From: Lysobacter sp. CFH 32150
GTDB lineage: Bacteria; Pseudomonadota; Gammaproteobacteria; Xanthomonadales; Xanthomonadaceae
Assembly (NCBI RefSeq): GCF_022758295.1
Contig: NZ_JALDWJ010000004.1
Location: 1-64,000, forward strand
Length of the DNA: 64,000 bases
Direction of reading: 5' to 3'
Shown here piece after piece: positions 10,561 through 19,473 of this stretch. Every line of letters starts with the position of its first letter. The first letter of the stretch is position 1. A program made the translations under genes and the position numbers. The notes under the pieces were generated by a model, which ran no database searches, was not told the origin of the DNA, and saw only the letters and a program-made list of their open reading frames with translations.

Positions 10561-11466
10561 ATGTTCTTCCGCAACCTGACGTTGTTCCGTTTCCCAACCT
10601 CGCTCGACTTCACCGATCTCGAATCCCACCTCGAACCCGTCCGGCTCAAGCCGGTCGGCGCGCTGGAGTTGTCCTCGCGCGGTTTCGTCTCCCCGTTCGG
10701 CCGCGATGGCGAGGCGCTGTCGCATCGCATCAGCGACGCGCTGTGGCTCACCGTCGGCGGCGAGGACAAGCTGCTGCCCGGCGCAGTCGTCAACGACCTG
10801 CTGGCGAAGAAACTCGCCGAAATGGAACAGAAGGAAGGCCGCAAGCCCGGCGGCCGCGCACGCAAGCGCTTGAAGGAAGACCTGGTGCATGAGCTGCTGC
10901 CACGCGCGTTCGTGCGCCCGAGCCGCACCGACGCGCTGATCGACCTCGAGCACGGCATCTGCGTGATCGACACCTCCTCGCGCAAGAACGCGGAGAACGT
11001 GGTCAGCGAGATCCGCCACGCGCTCGGGAGTTTCCCGGCGCTGCCGCTGAATGCGGAAGTCGCGCCGCGTGCGGTGCTGACCGGTTGGATCGCCGGCGAG
11101 CCACTGCCGGAAGGCCTCTCGCTCGGCGACGAATGCGAACTGAAGGATGCCGCCGACAAGGGCGCGGTGGTGAAGTGCCAGCGCCAGGAACTGACCGGCG
11201 ACGAGATCGGCAAGCACCTGGAAGCCGGCAAGCAGGTGACGCGCCTGGCATTGACGCTCGACGACCATGTGTCGTTCGTCCTCGGCGAGGACCTGGTGAT
11301 CCGCAAGTTCAAGCTGCTCGATGGCGCAGTCGACCAGCTCGAAAGCACCGAACGCGACGATATCCGCGCCGAGCTGGATGCACGCTTCGCGCTGATGGCC
11401 GGCGAAGTGAAGCGCCTGTTCAGCGTGCTCGAGCCGGCGCTGAAGTTAAGCAAGGCCGACGCCTGA
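10561..11466 (+). CDS. rdgC: Recombination-associated protein RdgC
   Basis: RdgC is a toroidal, non-specific double-stranded DNA-binding protein that restrains RecA. The family signature is present from the N-terminus (MFFRNLTLFRFP) through the DDHVSFVLGEDLVIRKFKLLDGA block to the helical C-terminus. The 301 residues match the family's usual length of about 300. An AGGA lies upstream of the ATG. The gene is followed by a large REP palindrome that fills the gap to the next gene. Confidence 0.97.
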   Translation: MFFRNLTLFRFPTSLDFTDLESHLEPVRLKPVGALELSSRGFVSPFGRDGEALSHRISDALWLTVGGEDKLLPGAVVNDLLAKKLAEMEQKEGRKPGGRARKRLKEDLVHELLPRAFVRPSRTDALIDLEHGICVIDTSSRKNAENVVSEIRHALGSFPALPLNAEVAPRAVLTGWIAGEPLPEGLSLGDECELKDAADKGAVVKCQRQELTGDEIGKHLEAGKQVTRLALTLDDHVSFVLGEDLVIRKFKLLDGAVDQLESTERDDIRAELDARFALMAGEVKRLFSVLEPALKLSKADA

Positions 11467-11484
11467 GTCCCCTGCAAGAGCCCC

Positions 11485-11559
11485 TGTAGGAGCGACGTGA
11501 GTCGCGAGCTTTTGCGTGCGCGACCAAAAAACAAGCTCGCGACTCACGTCGCTCCTACA
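11485..11559. repeat. REP-like perfect 27-bp inverted repeat
   Basis: The arms at 11485-11511 and 11533-11559 are exact reverse complements over 27 bases, starting TGTAGGAGCGACGTGAGTCG. The loop is 21 bases. Each arm contains its own hairpin GCGAC, GTGA, GTCGC. The structure lies between rdgC (stop 18 bp upstream) and the ATG of the YgjP-like gene (11 bp downstream), so it is both the 3' end of rdgC and the leader of the next gene. Confidence 0.92.
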
Positions 11560-11570
11560 ATAGCCACCAT

Positions 11571-12353
11571 ATGCCCAACCTGATCCGTCGCCTGCTGGCG
11601 CCGAAGCCGCGCGTGCTCGAGCGCGATGCCATCGAGATCGTGCTGGCGGACGGCCGCACCGTCGAAGTCATGCGCATCCGCAATCCGCGTTCGCGACGCC
11701 TGCGCCTGTCGGTGGACGAGCGCGGCGCGCGCCTGACCATGCCGGTGCGTGCGAGTGCGATCTCCGGCCAGCGTTTCATCGCCGAGCATCGCGACTGGCT
11801 GGCGGAACAACTCGATCGCTACGTGCTCGCCGACATCCCTGCACTGGTCCGCGGAGAAACCTCGGCCTTGCCGTTGCGCGGCGCATGGTTGCCGCTGGAG
11901 TGGCGCGAAGGGCGTTATACGCGTGTCGATCGTGGCAGTGACGGGCTGACGTTTACGGTGCCCATGCGCGCCAGCGATGCTGCCTTGGCTCGCGCGTTGC
12001 GCGATTTCTACGAAGGCGAGGCGCGCGCCGATGTCGGCCGCTGGTTGCCGCAATACTTGCCGTCGCTGCCACGGCCGCCGCGGCGGGTGCAGTACAAGGT
12101 GATGTCGTCGCAATGGGGCTCGCTCGCGCCTGATGACACGGTCGCGCTCGATTTGGCGCTGCTGCTGGCGCGGCCATCGGCCTTCGAATACGTGCTGGTG
12201 CACGAGCTCTGCCACCTGATCCGCGCCGATCATTCACGCGTGTTCTGGCGGGAAGTCGAGGTACGTTTTCCGAGTTGGCGCGACGAACGCGATTACTTCC
12301 ACACCGAAGGCCGGCGCCTGAAGGCCATGCTGCGCGCGTTGCTGTCCGGCTAG
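11571..12353 (+). CDS. YgjP-like (DUF45) zinc metallopeptidase-type hydrolase
   Basis: The protein has the DUF45/YgjP (SprT/M48-like) fold: an N-terminal beta region with the NPRSRRLRLSVDERGARLTMP signature, then a C-terminal catalytic helix with HELCHLIRADHS, an HExxH zinc site followed by a further histidine. VMSSQWGSLAPDDTVALDLALLLA is the diagnostic central block. Members are soluble putative metal-dependent hydrolases of unknown substrate. At 260 residues it has a longer N-terminus than E. coli YgjP. The ATG at 11571 sits 11 bases after the REP hairpin without a clear Shine-Dalgarno, so a later start such as 11670 is possible. Confidence 0.9.
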   Translation: MPNLIRRLLAPKPRVLERDAIEIVLADGRTVEVMRIRNPRSRRLRLSVDERGARLTMPVRASAISGQRFIAEHRDWLAEQLDRYVLADIPALVRGETSALPLRGAWLPLEWREGRYTRVDRGSDGLTFTVPMRASDAALARALRDFYEGEARADVGRWLPQYLPSLPRPPRRVQYKVMSSQWGSLAPDDTVALDLALLLARPSAFEYVLVHELCHLIRADHSRVFWREVEVRFPSWRDERDYFHTEGRRLKAMLRALLSG

Positions 12354-12412
12354 GGCCATTCGATACGTATTGAATGTGGTCGGCAACGTGCCGACGATGC
12401 TGGAGATCCGCC

Positions 12413-12910
12413 ATGCGCCTGTTGCTGTTCCTGCTGTGCATCCCGATGTTCGCTGCCTGCGGTAAGCAGGCCGGGGATACCGTCGCCGAAGCCATGATCG
12501 AGCAGTCGACCGGCGCGGATGCCGAAATCGAACGCAAGGACGGCCGCGTCGACATCCAGGCCAAGGGCGCGCATATGCAGATTGCCGAGGAAGGCCAGGC
12601 GTTGGAACTGCCGGCCGATTTCCCCGCCGACGTGTACCGTCCCGAGGGTTTCCGCGTGCGCCACGTGATGGACGTGCCGACGATGTTGATGCTCACCGGG
12701 GAAGTGCAGGGCAATCGTGCCGCAGTGTTTGCAGAGGCGCGCGCGGCGATGGCGCAACAGGGGTGGACGGAAGTGCGGGCCGGCAAGATGGGTTCGGCCG
12801 ATAGCGCCATGTTCCGCAAGGAGAAGCGCGAGATGGTGATGTCCTTGATGGACCGCGACGGCCTGGTGCAGCTGAGCATGCAGCTGCAGAAACCGAAGCC
12901 GAAGTCCTGA
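12413..12910 (+). CDS. Predicted lipoprotein, paralogue of the next gene
   Basis: The start ATG at 12413 has GGAG seven bases upstream and gives a lipoprotein signal peptide (MRLLLFLLCIPMFAAC). The frame is open to 12374, but that extension lacks a signal. The mature domain shares a block with the protein at 13047: PADVYRP, VRHVMDV, a Gly-containing turn, then AAVFAEARAAMAQQGWTEV and QLSMQL near the C-terminus. I do not recognise a named family. It is 165 residues long and probably envelope-anchored. The two genes look like a tandem duplication. Confidence 0.82.
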   Translation: MRLLLFLLCIPMFAACGKQAGDTVAEAMIEQSTGADAEIERKDGRVDIQAKGAHMQIAEEGQALELPADFPADVYRPEGFRVRHVMDVPTMLMLTGEVQGNRAAVFAEARAAMAQQGWTEVRAGKMGSADSAMFRKEKREMVMSLMDRDGLVQLSMQLQKPKPKS

Positions 12911-13046
12911 CTGGCCCAGTCACCGCCGATCGGCGCTAAAAAGCGGGCGCGCGCTCCGATTGTTGTGATGCATGGATCATTTGGCCGGGCGGACTCGATG
13001 CTAACGTTGGCGTGGTTGTGTACCCGTCAACGGAAAGGAGTCCGCC

Positions 13047-13514
13047 ATGGCAGTACTGCGCAACATCGATCGCAAACTCGCTCTGCTGGCCTGCATGACC
13101 CTGGTAGTGACTGCCTGCACCAGGGCCGTCGAAGAAGCGGCCGCCGCCGCCACCCTCACCCGACCTTCCATCGTGGATGCGGACACGTCTCCAACAGGCA
13201 GTGAACGCTACCCGGCCGATGTCTACCGGCCAGCCGACTACACCGTGCGCAGCGTGACCGAAACCGGACATGTGCTGACCATCAGTGGCGACGCGCCCGG
13301 AAGTGCAGCGGCTTTGTTCGCACAAGCGCGCGCGACGATGCCGATCCAGGGCTGGAAGGAGATGAGCGTCGAGGAGTACATGGAGGCGCGCATGCTGGCA
13401 TTCGAGAAGTCCGGCTACGAGGCCAAGCTCACCTTCATCCCCAACGGCGACGCGACCCAGCTGCGCATGCAATTGCGCAGTCCGGGGTCGGGTGCGCAGC
13501 CCGGCATGGATTAG
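13047..13514 (+). CDS. Predicted lipoprotein, paralogue of the preceding gene
   Basis: A strong Shine-Dalgarno (GGAAAGGAG) precedes the ATG at 13047. The N-terminus MAVLRNIDRKLALLACMTLVVTAC ends in a lipobox-like VTAC. The 155-residue protein repeats the neighbour's plan: YPADVYRPADYTVRSV, then a short strand pair, AALFAQARATMPIQGWKEM, and QLRMQL at the end. The paralogue lies 136 bp upstream on the same strand. Function is unknown; the shared module may be a small alpha/beta domain carried by envelope lipoproteins. Confidence 0.8.
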   Translation: MAVLRNIDRKLALLACMTLVVTACTRAVEEAAAAATLTRPSIVDADTSPTGSERYPADVYRPADYTVRSVTETGHVLTISGDAPGSAAALFAQARATMPIQGWKEMSVEEYMEARMLAFEKSGYEAKLTFIPNGDATQLRMQLRSPGSGAQPGMD

Positions 13515-13523
13515 CGCCAGGCG

Positions 13524-14375
13524 TCAGCCGCGCAGGAAGAAATCGCCGATCGCGCCGGCGACGGCTGGCGCATCTTCCATGTGCAGGTGATGGCTGCCCG
13601 GCAGCACGATCAGTTCGCCGCGCGGCAGCAGGGCTGCGCGTTCGCTGCGCAGCGGCTCCGGGAAATACGATTGCGCGGGCGCGCCGTAGATCACCCGGGC
13701 TGGACATTCGATGCCGCGCAACAGATCGCGTACCTGCGCTTCGGTCATGCGCACCAGGGTCGGCAGGGTCAGGCGCGGATCGCTACGCCAGGTGTAACCG
13801 CCGTCAACGCGCGCGATCCCGCGCTCGACCAGCAGGCGTGCCGCGGCCTCGCTCACCTTGCCGATGCCTTGCATGCGCGCACGCACCGCGGTGTCGATGT
13901 CGGCGAACACACGTAGCTGCTTGTCGACCAGTCCGGTCTGTGCCGCGAACGCTTCGCGCAGGCGCGCGGCGGTGCGGTCTTCGGTTTCGACCAGCAGGCC
14001 CAGCGATTCGATCGACACCAGGCGTTCGATGCGCTGAGGCTGCGCCGCCGCCATCAGGCTGGCGACGCTGCCGCCGAGCGAATGTCCGAGCAGGGCAAAA
14101 CGGTCCCAGCCCAGCGCATCGGCGGCGGCGAACGCGGCGCGCGCGGCGCTGGTCGCGAGGTAATCGGCGGCGGACGGCAGGTGCGCGCTGGCACCGTGGC
14201 CGGGCAGGTCGAGCGCGACCAGTTCGATGCCGACGAGGTGTTCGGCCAGCGGGATGAAGCTGGCGGCATTGTCGAGCCAGCCGTGCAACGCCAGCACGCG
14301 CGCACCGCCCTTGGCGCCACCGCGCAAGCCGGCAATGTTACCAAGCGCGGTATCGAGCATGAAGTCGCGCAGCAT
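13524..14375 (-). CDS. Alpha/beta hydrolase, translationally coupled to hemH
   Basis: The fold and active site are clear: oxyanion region ALHGWLDNAASF, nucleophile elbow GHSLGGS, a late Asp/Glu region and a C-terminal His in LPGSHHLHMEDAP. The 283-residue protein resembles MhpC/YbfF-type esterases and no substrate can be assigned. I chose the ATG at 14375 because its A is the last base of the hemH TGA (TGATG), a typical coupling overlap; two GTG codons just upstream are alternatives. It converges on the lipoprotein gene at 13514. Confidence 0.9.
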   Translation of the reverse strand: MLRDFMLDTALGNIAGLRGGAKGGARVLALHGWLDNAASFIPLAEHLVGIELVALDLPGHGASAHLPSAADYLATSAARAAFAAADALGWDRFALLGHSLGGSVASLMAAAQPQRIERLVSIESLGLLVETEDRTAARLREAFAAQTGLVDKQLRVFADIDTAVRARMQGIGKVSEAAARLLVERGIARVDGGYTWRSDPRLTLPTLVRMTEAQVRDLLRGIECPARVIYGAPAQSYFPEPLRSERAALLPRGELIVLPGSHHLHMEDAPAVAGAIGDFFLRG

Positions 14376-15331
14376 CACCACGCCGCCAGTTGGCGCTGGG
14401 CAAGCGCGGCGAGTGCATCGGCGTGTGCTGGTGTGGCGTTGAGACAGGGGATGTAGTGCAGCGCTTCACCGCCCGCGCTGCGGAATGCTTCCGCATTCAC
14501 CATCGCGATCTCCTCCAGCGTTTCCAGGCAATCGACGGCAAAACCGGGGCAGACCACGTCGACGCGACGCACGCTATCCGCCGCGAGGGATTGCAGGGTC
14601 GCCTGCGTCGCAGGTTGCAACCACGCTTCCCGACCGAAACGCGATTGATAGGTGAGCATGAACTCATCGTCACGCAGTCCGAGCGTACGCGCGATCGCCG
14701 CCACGCTGGCCTCGCATTGCGTTGCATAGGGATCGCCGTCATCGACCAGGCGCTGCGGAATGCCGTGGAACGAAAGCACCAGTTTTTCGCCGCGACCATG
14801 CACCTGCCAGTGCGCGTGGATCGAAGCGGCGATCGCGGCGATCCAGCCGGCATCGAGGTGGTACTCGCTGACGAGACGCGTCTCGATGCCCTTTGCACCG
14901 GCGAGCACATCGGCGACCGACGCCGTGGTGGTGGTCGAATACTGCGGGTACAGCGGCAGCGCCAGCACGCGACGGATCCCTTCATCGCGCAGCGTGGCCA
15001 GCGTCGCCGCCAGCGCCGGCTCGCCATAGCGCATGGCATGCGCGACGCGCAGCTGCGGCAACTGCTGCTGCACCACCGCGGCCAACTCGCGCGTGTGCAC
15101 CGCAAGCGGGGAACCGGCGTCCATCCAGATCTCCGCGTACTTACGCGCCACCCGGGCACCACGCAGGGGCAGGATCACGCCACGCAGCAGCGGCTGCCAC
15201 AGCCACTGCGGCAGCTGCACCACGCGCGGATCGCTGAGGAATTCGGCCAGGTAATGCCGTACCGCACGCGGCGTCGGCGCTGCAGGCGTGCCGAGGTTGA
15301 CCAGGAGCAGGGCGGTATCGGAATGGGACAT
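14375..15331 (-). CDS. hemH: Ferrochelatase HemH
   Basis: It inserts ferrous iron into protoporphyrin IX, the last step of haem synthesis. Family landmarks are LLVNLGTP at the N-terminus, LPLYPQYSTTTT, the metal-site histidine in LSFHGIP and the acidic CPGFAVDCLETLEEI motif. The length of 318 residues is normal. The start ATG at 15331 opens an operon with the downstream alpha/beta hydrolase (TGATG overlap). The 129-bp divergent gap to the SYLF gene carries a short repeat at 15354-15394. Confidence 0.97.
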   Translation of the reverse strand: MSHSDTALLLVNLGTPAAPTPRAVRHYLAEFLSDPRVVQLPQWLWQPLLRGVILPLRGARVARKYAEIWMDAGSPLAVHTRELAAVVQQQLPQLRVAHAMRYGEPALAATLATLRDEGIRRVLALPLYPQYSTTTTASVADVLAGAKGIETRLVSEYHLDAGWIAAIAASIHAHWQVHGRGEKLVLSFHGIPQRLVDDGDPYATQCEASVAAIARTLGLRDDEFMLTYQSRFGREAWLQPATQATLQSLAADSVRRVDVVCPGFAVDCLETLEEIAMVNAEAFRSAGGEALHYIPCLNATPAHADALAALAQRQLAAW

Positions 15332-15353
15332 CGCATTAGGATGACATGCGACC

Positions 15354-15394
15354 TAGGGCCTGTTAACGCATATGGAATGGGTCCTAGCAGGCCC
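15354..15394. repeat. Solo copy of the terminal repeat found around 49091-49355
   Basis: Bases 15354-15383 match 49089-49118 with one mismatch (TAGGGCCTGTTAACGC, then A instead of C, then TATGGAATGGGTC). A CAGGCCC at 15388-15394 pairs with GGGCCTG at 15356-15362, so the remnant folds into a short hairpin. It lies in the divergent promoter region between hemH and the SYLF gene. Confidence 0.8.
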
Positions 15395-15460
15395 ACGATT
15401 CCAACTCGGTTCATCGCTGCGACACTAGCCTGACGCCACCCGCCCCCGCCGGAGTCCACC

Positions 15461-16366
15461 ATGTCCGTCCAGCCGCGCCCGTACCTTCGAGTCCTCGTCC
15501 TGCTGCTAGCGGGTTTGTTCGCCACGACCACCATGGCCGGTTCGCAGGAAGACGACCGTGCACGCAACGCGGTGCGGGTGCTGACCGACTTCCAGGCAAT
15601 TCCCGAATCGGCGATCCCGGACAAACTGCTCGACGAAGCCCGCGCCATAGTCGTAGTACCCGATTCGATCAAGGCTGGCCTGGTGATCGGCGGCCGTCGC
15701 GGCCATGGGCTGATGGCGGTGAAGAATCCGGACGGTACCTGGTCCAATCCCAGCTTCGTCAGCCTCACCGGCGGCAGCATCGGTTTCCAGGCGGGCGTGC
15801 AGTCGGCCGACATCGTGCTGGTGTTCCGCAGCGACCGCGGGCTGGAATCGATCGTCAACGGCAAATTCACCCTGGGCGCCGATGCCGGCGTCGCCGCCGG
15901 TCCGCTGGGCCGTAATGCCTCCACCGCCACCGATGGCGAACTGAAGGCGGAAATCTGGTCGTGGTCGCGCGCCCGCGGCCTGTTTGCCGGCGTGGCCCTG
16001 GACGGCGCCGTGCTGGCGATCGACGACCGCGCCAACGAAGCCGTCTATGGCCGCGACACCACGCCACGGATGATCTTCGAAGGCCGCATCAATGCGCAGC
16101 CGTCATCGGATGTCGTCGCCTTCCGCGACCAGCTCGAGGAAGCCAGCGCGACCGCCCGCAGCAATCGCGGCACGAATCCCCCAGTAACGACCGCTCCAGT
16201 CGCCACCAGTGCGACTGCGAACACCGCGACGAGCGTCGAAACGACCACCGAGCCCGCCACGGCAACGCCGCAACCGGCGGATGAGGCGCAAGGTGCGATG
16301 TTCGAGCCCGTGCCGAACACGCCCAGCGCACCGGAACCGCTGCCCGAGACTCCCAAGCAACCGTAA
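15461..16366 (+). CDS. SYLF-domain (YSC84/DUF500) lipid-binding protein, exported
   Basis: A signal peptide ([18 protein letters not shown]) is followed by a complete SYLF domain with the typical [35 protein letters not shown] start, the [18 protein letters not shown] core and [17 protein letters not shown] domains bind phosphoinositides in eukaryotes; in bacteria the exported forms are of uncertain role, probably in the periplasm. The last 80 residues are a Thr/Ala/Pro-rich, probably disordered tail. Total length is 301 residues. It is divergent from hemH and 71 bp upstream of tatA. Confidence 0.9.
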   Translation: MSVQPRPYLRVLVLLLAGLFATTTMAGSQEDDRARNAVRVLTDFQAIPESAIPDKLLDEARAIVVVPDSIKAGLVIGGRRGHGLMAVKNPDGTWSNPSFVSLTGGSIGFQAGVQSADIVLVFRSDRGLESIVNGKFTLGADAGVAAGPLGRNASTATDGELKAEIWSWSRARGLFAGVALDGAVLAIDDRANEAVYGRDTTPRMIFEGRINAQPSSDVVAFRDQLEEASATARSNRGTNPPVTTAPVATSATANTATSVETTTEPATATPQPADEAQGAMFEPVPNTPSAPEPLPETPKQP

Positions 16367-16437
16367 ACGCCACCGCTCTCCAGCTGTCACACAGGCTGCG
16401 CTATCCTGAGTGTCCCTGTTATTCCTGTGAGTACGCC

Positions 16438-16668
16438 ATGGGTGGTTTCAGTCTCTGGCATTGGCTGATCGTGCTGGTGATCGTGGTGCTGGTGTTCGGC
16501 ACCAAGCGATTGGGCAACGTCGGTAAGGACCTCGGCGACGCGGTCAAGGGCTTCAAGAAAGGCATGCAGGACGACGACAAGCCTGCAGCCAAGCTCGGCG
16601 ACGATTCGCAGCGCAACGCCACCAGCGAAACGCAGCGCGACACCGATCGCAACGACCAGGCGCGCTGA
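16438..16668 (+). CDS. tatA: Sec-independent protein translocase subunit TatA
   Basis: A 76-residue TatA: short N-terminal transmembrane helix ([20 protein letters not shown]), the [24 protein letters not shown] amphipathic helix and an acidic disordered tail. It forms the size-variable pore of the twin-arginine export system, which exports folded proteins. It is the first gene of tatA-tatB-tatC, with tatB 42 bp downstream. Two proteins encoded later in this window carry twin-arginine signals. Confidence 0.97.
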   Translation: MGGFSLWHWLIVLVIVVLVFGTKRLGNVGKDLGDAVKGFKKGMQDDDKPAAKLGDDSQRNATSETQRDTDRNDQAR

Positions 16669-16710
16669 CGCCGCCGGCGTCAGTCCCGCTCATCCCGAGT
16701 CCGTCGACGG

Positions 16711-17067
16711 ATGTTCGATATCGGCTTTTCCGAGCTGCTGGTCATCGCGGTCGTCGCCTTGATCGTGCTCGGTCCGGAACGCCTGCCGAAGGCCGCGCGC
16801 TTCGCCGGCCTGTGGGTGCGGCGTGCGCGTGCGCAGTGGTATTCGGTCAAGTCCGAACTCGAACGCGACCTCGCCGCCGAGGAACTCAAGCGCAGCCTGC
16901 ACGACACCGAAGCGGCCCTGCGCGGCGTCGAAAAAGATCTGCGAGACAGCGGTGACGAGGTCCGTCGCGAACTGGACGCCGTGCGTGCCACGGCGCAGGC
17001 GCCTGCCAGCACCGAAACGGGTCCCGGCACCACACCGCGCGCGGACGACGACGATGCACAACGCTGA
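16711..17067 (+). CDS. tatB: Sec-independent protein translocase subunit TatB
   Basis: MFDIGFSELLVIAVVALIVLGPERLP is the canonical TatB N-terminus with the conserved Glu in the transmembrane helix and the hinge GPERLP. A long amphipathic, charged helix follows and then an acidic disordered tail (118 residues in all). TatB and TatC form the receptor for twin-arginine signal peptides. Its 3' end overlaps the tatC start by 14 bases. Confidence 0.97.
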   Translation: MFDIGFSELLVIAVVALIVLGPERLPKAARFAGLWVRRARAQWYSVKSELERDLAAEELKRSLHDTEAALRGVEKDLRDSGDEVRRELDAVRATAQAPASTETGPGTTPRADDDDAQR

Positions 17068-17788
17068 GTCAGCGCCGGAAACCCGGCTGATCGACCACCT
17101 GATCGAACTGCGCGCACGCCTGCTGCGTGCAGTGGTCGGATTGCTGGTCGTGTTCGTCGCCTTGTTGCCGTTCGCCAATCGCCTGTATGCGTGGCTGGCG
17201 GCGCCGCTGTTGGCCAAGCTTCCGGCCGGCGGGCAACTGATCGCAGTGGAGGTCGCCTCGCCCTTCTTCGCACCGTTAAAGCTGGCTTTCTTCGTCGCCG
17301 TGGTGATCGCGATGCCATGGTTGCTGTACCAGGCCTGGGCTTTCGTCGCGCCGGGCCTGTACCAGCGCGAAAAACGCCTCGCCATGCCGCTGCTGGGCTC
17401 GGCGCTGGCGCTGTTCTATACCGGCTGCGGGTTCGCGTTCTACCTGGTGCTGCCGACGGTGTTCGGCTTCCTCGCCAAGGTCACGCCTGCAGGCGTGGCG
17501 ATGATGACCGACATCAACGCCTACCTCGATTTCGTGCTGGTGATCTTCCTCGCCTTCGGCCTCAGCTTCGAGTTGCCGGTGGCGCTGGTGATCCTGGTAC
17601 TGCTCGGCTGGGTGACGCCGACACAACTGCGCGAATGGCGCGGCTACGCCATCGTCGGCATCTTCGTCATCGCGGCGGTCATCACCCCGCCCGACGTGGT
17701 CTCGCAGCTGCTGCTGGCGGTGCCGATGGTGCTGTTGTACGAGCTGGGCATCATCGCTGCGCGATTGCTGGCACCGCGTTCGAACTGA
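17054..17788 (+). CDS. tatC: Sec-independent protein translocase subunit TatC
   Basis: TatC is the six-helix membrane receptor for twin-arginine signals. The family start is recognisable in RLIDHLIELRARLLRAV, followed by FVAPGLYQREKR and the conserved loops and helices through VITPPDVVSQLLLAVPMVLLYELG. I placed the start at the ATG at 17054 (MHNAES...), 14 bases inside tatB; the frame is open further upstream to 16823, but that part is the tatB reading-frame shadow. Length is 244 residues. The RDD gene begins one base after the stop. Confidence 0.96.
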   Translation: MHNAESAPETRLIDHLIELRARLLRAVVGLLVVFVALLPFANRLYAWLAAPLLAKLPAGGQLIAVEVASPFFAPLKLAFFVAVVIAMPWLLYQAWAFVAPGLYQREKRLAMPLLGSALALFYTGCGFAFYLVLPTVFGFLAKVTPAGVAMMTDINAYLDFVLVIFLAFGLSFELPVALVILVLLGWVTPTQLREWRGYAIVGIFVIAAVITPPDVVSQLLLAVPMVLLYELGIIAARLLAPRSN

Positions 17789-17789
17789 G

Positions 17790-18473
17790 ATGGCGCCTGC
17801 GGGATTCTGGAAACGCTGCGCCGCCTGGACGCTCGATGCGGCGATCCTGCTACCGCTGACCTGCATGCTGGCTGCGTCGTCGCTCGCAACCATGGGCGCC
17901 GCGACGACGGCCGCGGCGCAGACCCTGCTCAATGAGGTTGCCAGCGCCATGGCCCGGTTGCTGGAGCAAGGCAGTGATCCAATCGGCAGCGCACTCGCGC
18001 TCGTCCACGATCCAGTGCTGTTGCAAGGCAGCCAGGCGCTCGCGGCCGCGCTCACGCACGGACTGCAGCCGGTGCTCATCACGTTCGCAATGCTGACCGG
18101 CCTCTTTCACGTCGCGTTCGAACAAACGCGCTGGCGCGGCACGCCAGGCAAGCGCCTGCTCGGCATCGTGGTCGCCGATCGCGCCGGTGCGGCGCCATCC
18201 TTGCCGCTCAGCCTGTTGCGCAATGGCGCCGGTGTGCTGTCGTGGCTGAGCCTGAACCTCGGCCATGCCCTGGCTGCATTGCCACCGGAACATCGCGCAC
18301 TGCACGACCGTATCGCCGGTACGCGTGTGCTCGCGCGACATCCCGGTCCCATGCCGCAGTGGGCGCGAATCTGGCTGATCGCGCAGGCCGTGCTGTTCGT
18401 GCTGGCTTGCGTTGGTGTCTCGTGGTGGGCGCAGCAGGCGCTCGATGCGGCCCTGCTGCGCGCACTGGGCTAG
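17790..18473 (+). CDS. RDD-family membrane protein
   Basis: The RDD signature is seen as GFWKRCAAWTLDAAILLPL near the N-terminus, GTPGKRLLGIVV in the middle and HDRIAGTRVLAR after the last core helix. About four or five transmembrane helices are predicted over 227 residues. Members are small integral membrane proteins, some implicated in ion exchange, but the role here is unknown. It starts one base after tatC and is very likely part of that transcript. It converges on the next gene with a 9-bp gap. Confidence 0.85.
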   Translation: MAPAGFWKRCAAWTLDAAILLPLTCMLAASSLATMGAATTAAAQTLLNEVASAMARLLEQGSDPIGSALALVHDPVLLQGSQALAAALTHGLQPVLITFAMLTGLFHVAFEQTRWRGTPGKRLLGIVVADRAGAAPSLPLSLLRNGAGVLSWLSLNLGHALAALPPEHRALHDRIAGTRVLARHPGPMPQWARIWLIAQAVLFVLACVGVSWWAQQALDAALLRALG

Positions 18474-18482
18474 GCCCCGAGC

Positions 18483-19397
18483 TCAGGCTGCGACTGCGTC
18501 GTCGCGCGTGGGCGTCTCGCTGCCGCAGACATCACGCCACAGGTGGTAGACGACGCCGAACATCACCACGTACAGCACCAGCAACATGCCGATGTAAACC
18601 GGAAGCGCCAGCACGACCGCCAGCGTCGGATGGATCAGGTTGCCAAGCAGCGCCAGCAGCATCACCAGCAATCCGACACCGATCACCAGCAGCAGTCCCA
18701 GCACGAAGGCGCAGATCGCCAGCACCAGGATCGGCAGCAGGTTCTTGAGCGTACCGACCACGCCGTCGACCACGGCGCCGCCGACACTGCGCGAGCCCAA
18801 CGCGACCTGGCCGAACCCGATCGCGTACATCCCGCCGACAAACAGCACGAACACGAAACTCAATGCGAAAAACAAACCGAAGTTCGCGGTGATCCCGGCA
18901 GGAACCGGAGGCACGGCCTTGGGATCCCCACCCTGCTGCGCGGCCGTGCTTACCGCTTGCCAGTACCACTCGAAGAATCCTTCGCCGAAGCAGACCCGCA
19001 CCAGCAGCACGAAGCAGACGATGTAGATCGCGGTCATGATCAGGCCGAAGCCGATCATCCGGCCTGCGCCTTGCCCGCTTTTGTAGGTGTCAAACAACGC
19101 CGTGGCCGCGACCGGGCGGTCGTGCTCGCTGGCATCGATGACGCGCAGGAAACCGCCGATCAAAGGCGGCAACACCACCAGCGAGACCAGCATCACCACG
19201 CCCACCACGCTGAGCAACGCAGGGCCCTGCATACCGAAGCCCAACTGGGCGATCAACTGGACCGCGGTGGGAATCAGCCCCACCACCAACAACAGCGCGG
19301 CGGCGCCGAAGATCGCCTTCGGATTGCGCGCGCCCAGGTTGATGCCCCGTTTCAACCAGCTCCAGCCGGTACCCGGCCCCATTGCACGTGTCTGCAT
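18483..19397 (-). CDS. BPSS1780-like multi-spanning membrane protein
   Basis: The 304-residue protein has about six strongly hydrophobic helices. Its start, GWSWLKRGINLGARNPKAIFG, is typical of the BPSS1780 membrane protein family of proteobacteria, whose function is unknown. AGGGGTAGGG precedes the ATG at 19397. A cytoplasmic tail follows the last helix. It is a single gene, convergent with the RDD gene and 76 bp downstream of the amidotransferase stop on the same strand. Confidence 0.8.
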   Translation of the reverse strand: MQTRAMGPGTGWSWLKRGINLGARNPKAIFGAAALLLVVGLIPTAVQLIAQLGFGMQGPALLSVVGVVMLVSLVVLPPLIGGFLRVIDASEHDRPVAATALFDTYKSGQGAGRMIGFGLIMTAIYIVCFVLLVRVCFGEGFFEWYWQAVSTAAQQGGDPKAVPPVPAGITANFGLFFALSFVFVLFVGGMYAIGFGQVALGSRSVGGAVVDGVVGTLKNLLPILVLAICAFVLGLLLVIGVGLLVMLLALLGNLIHPTLAVVLALPVYIGMLLVLYVVMFGVVYHLWRDVCGSETPTRDDAVAA

Positions 19398-19473
19398 GTT
19401 CCCTACCCCTGGAAGTTGTGGGTCGTGATGTCGAGCATGCGCTGCTCCCCGGCAGCCATCCTAGACGAAAGCC

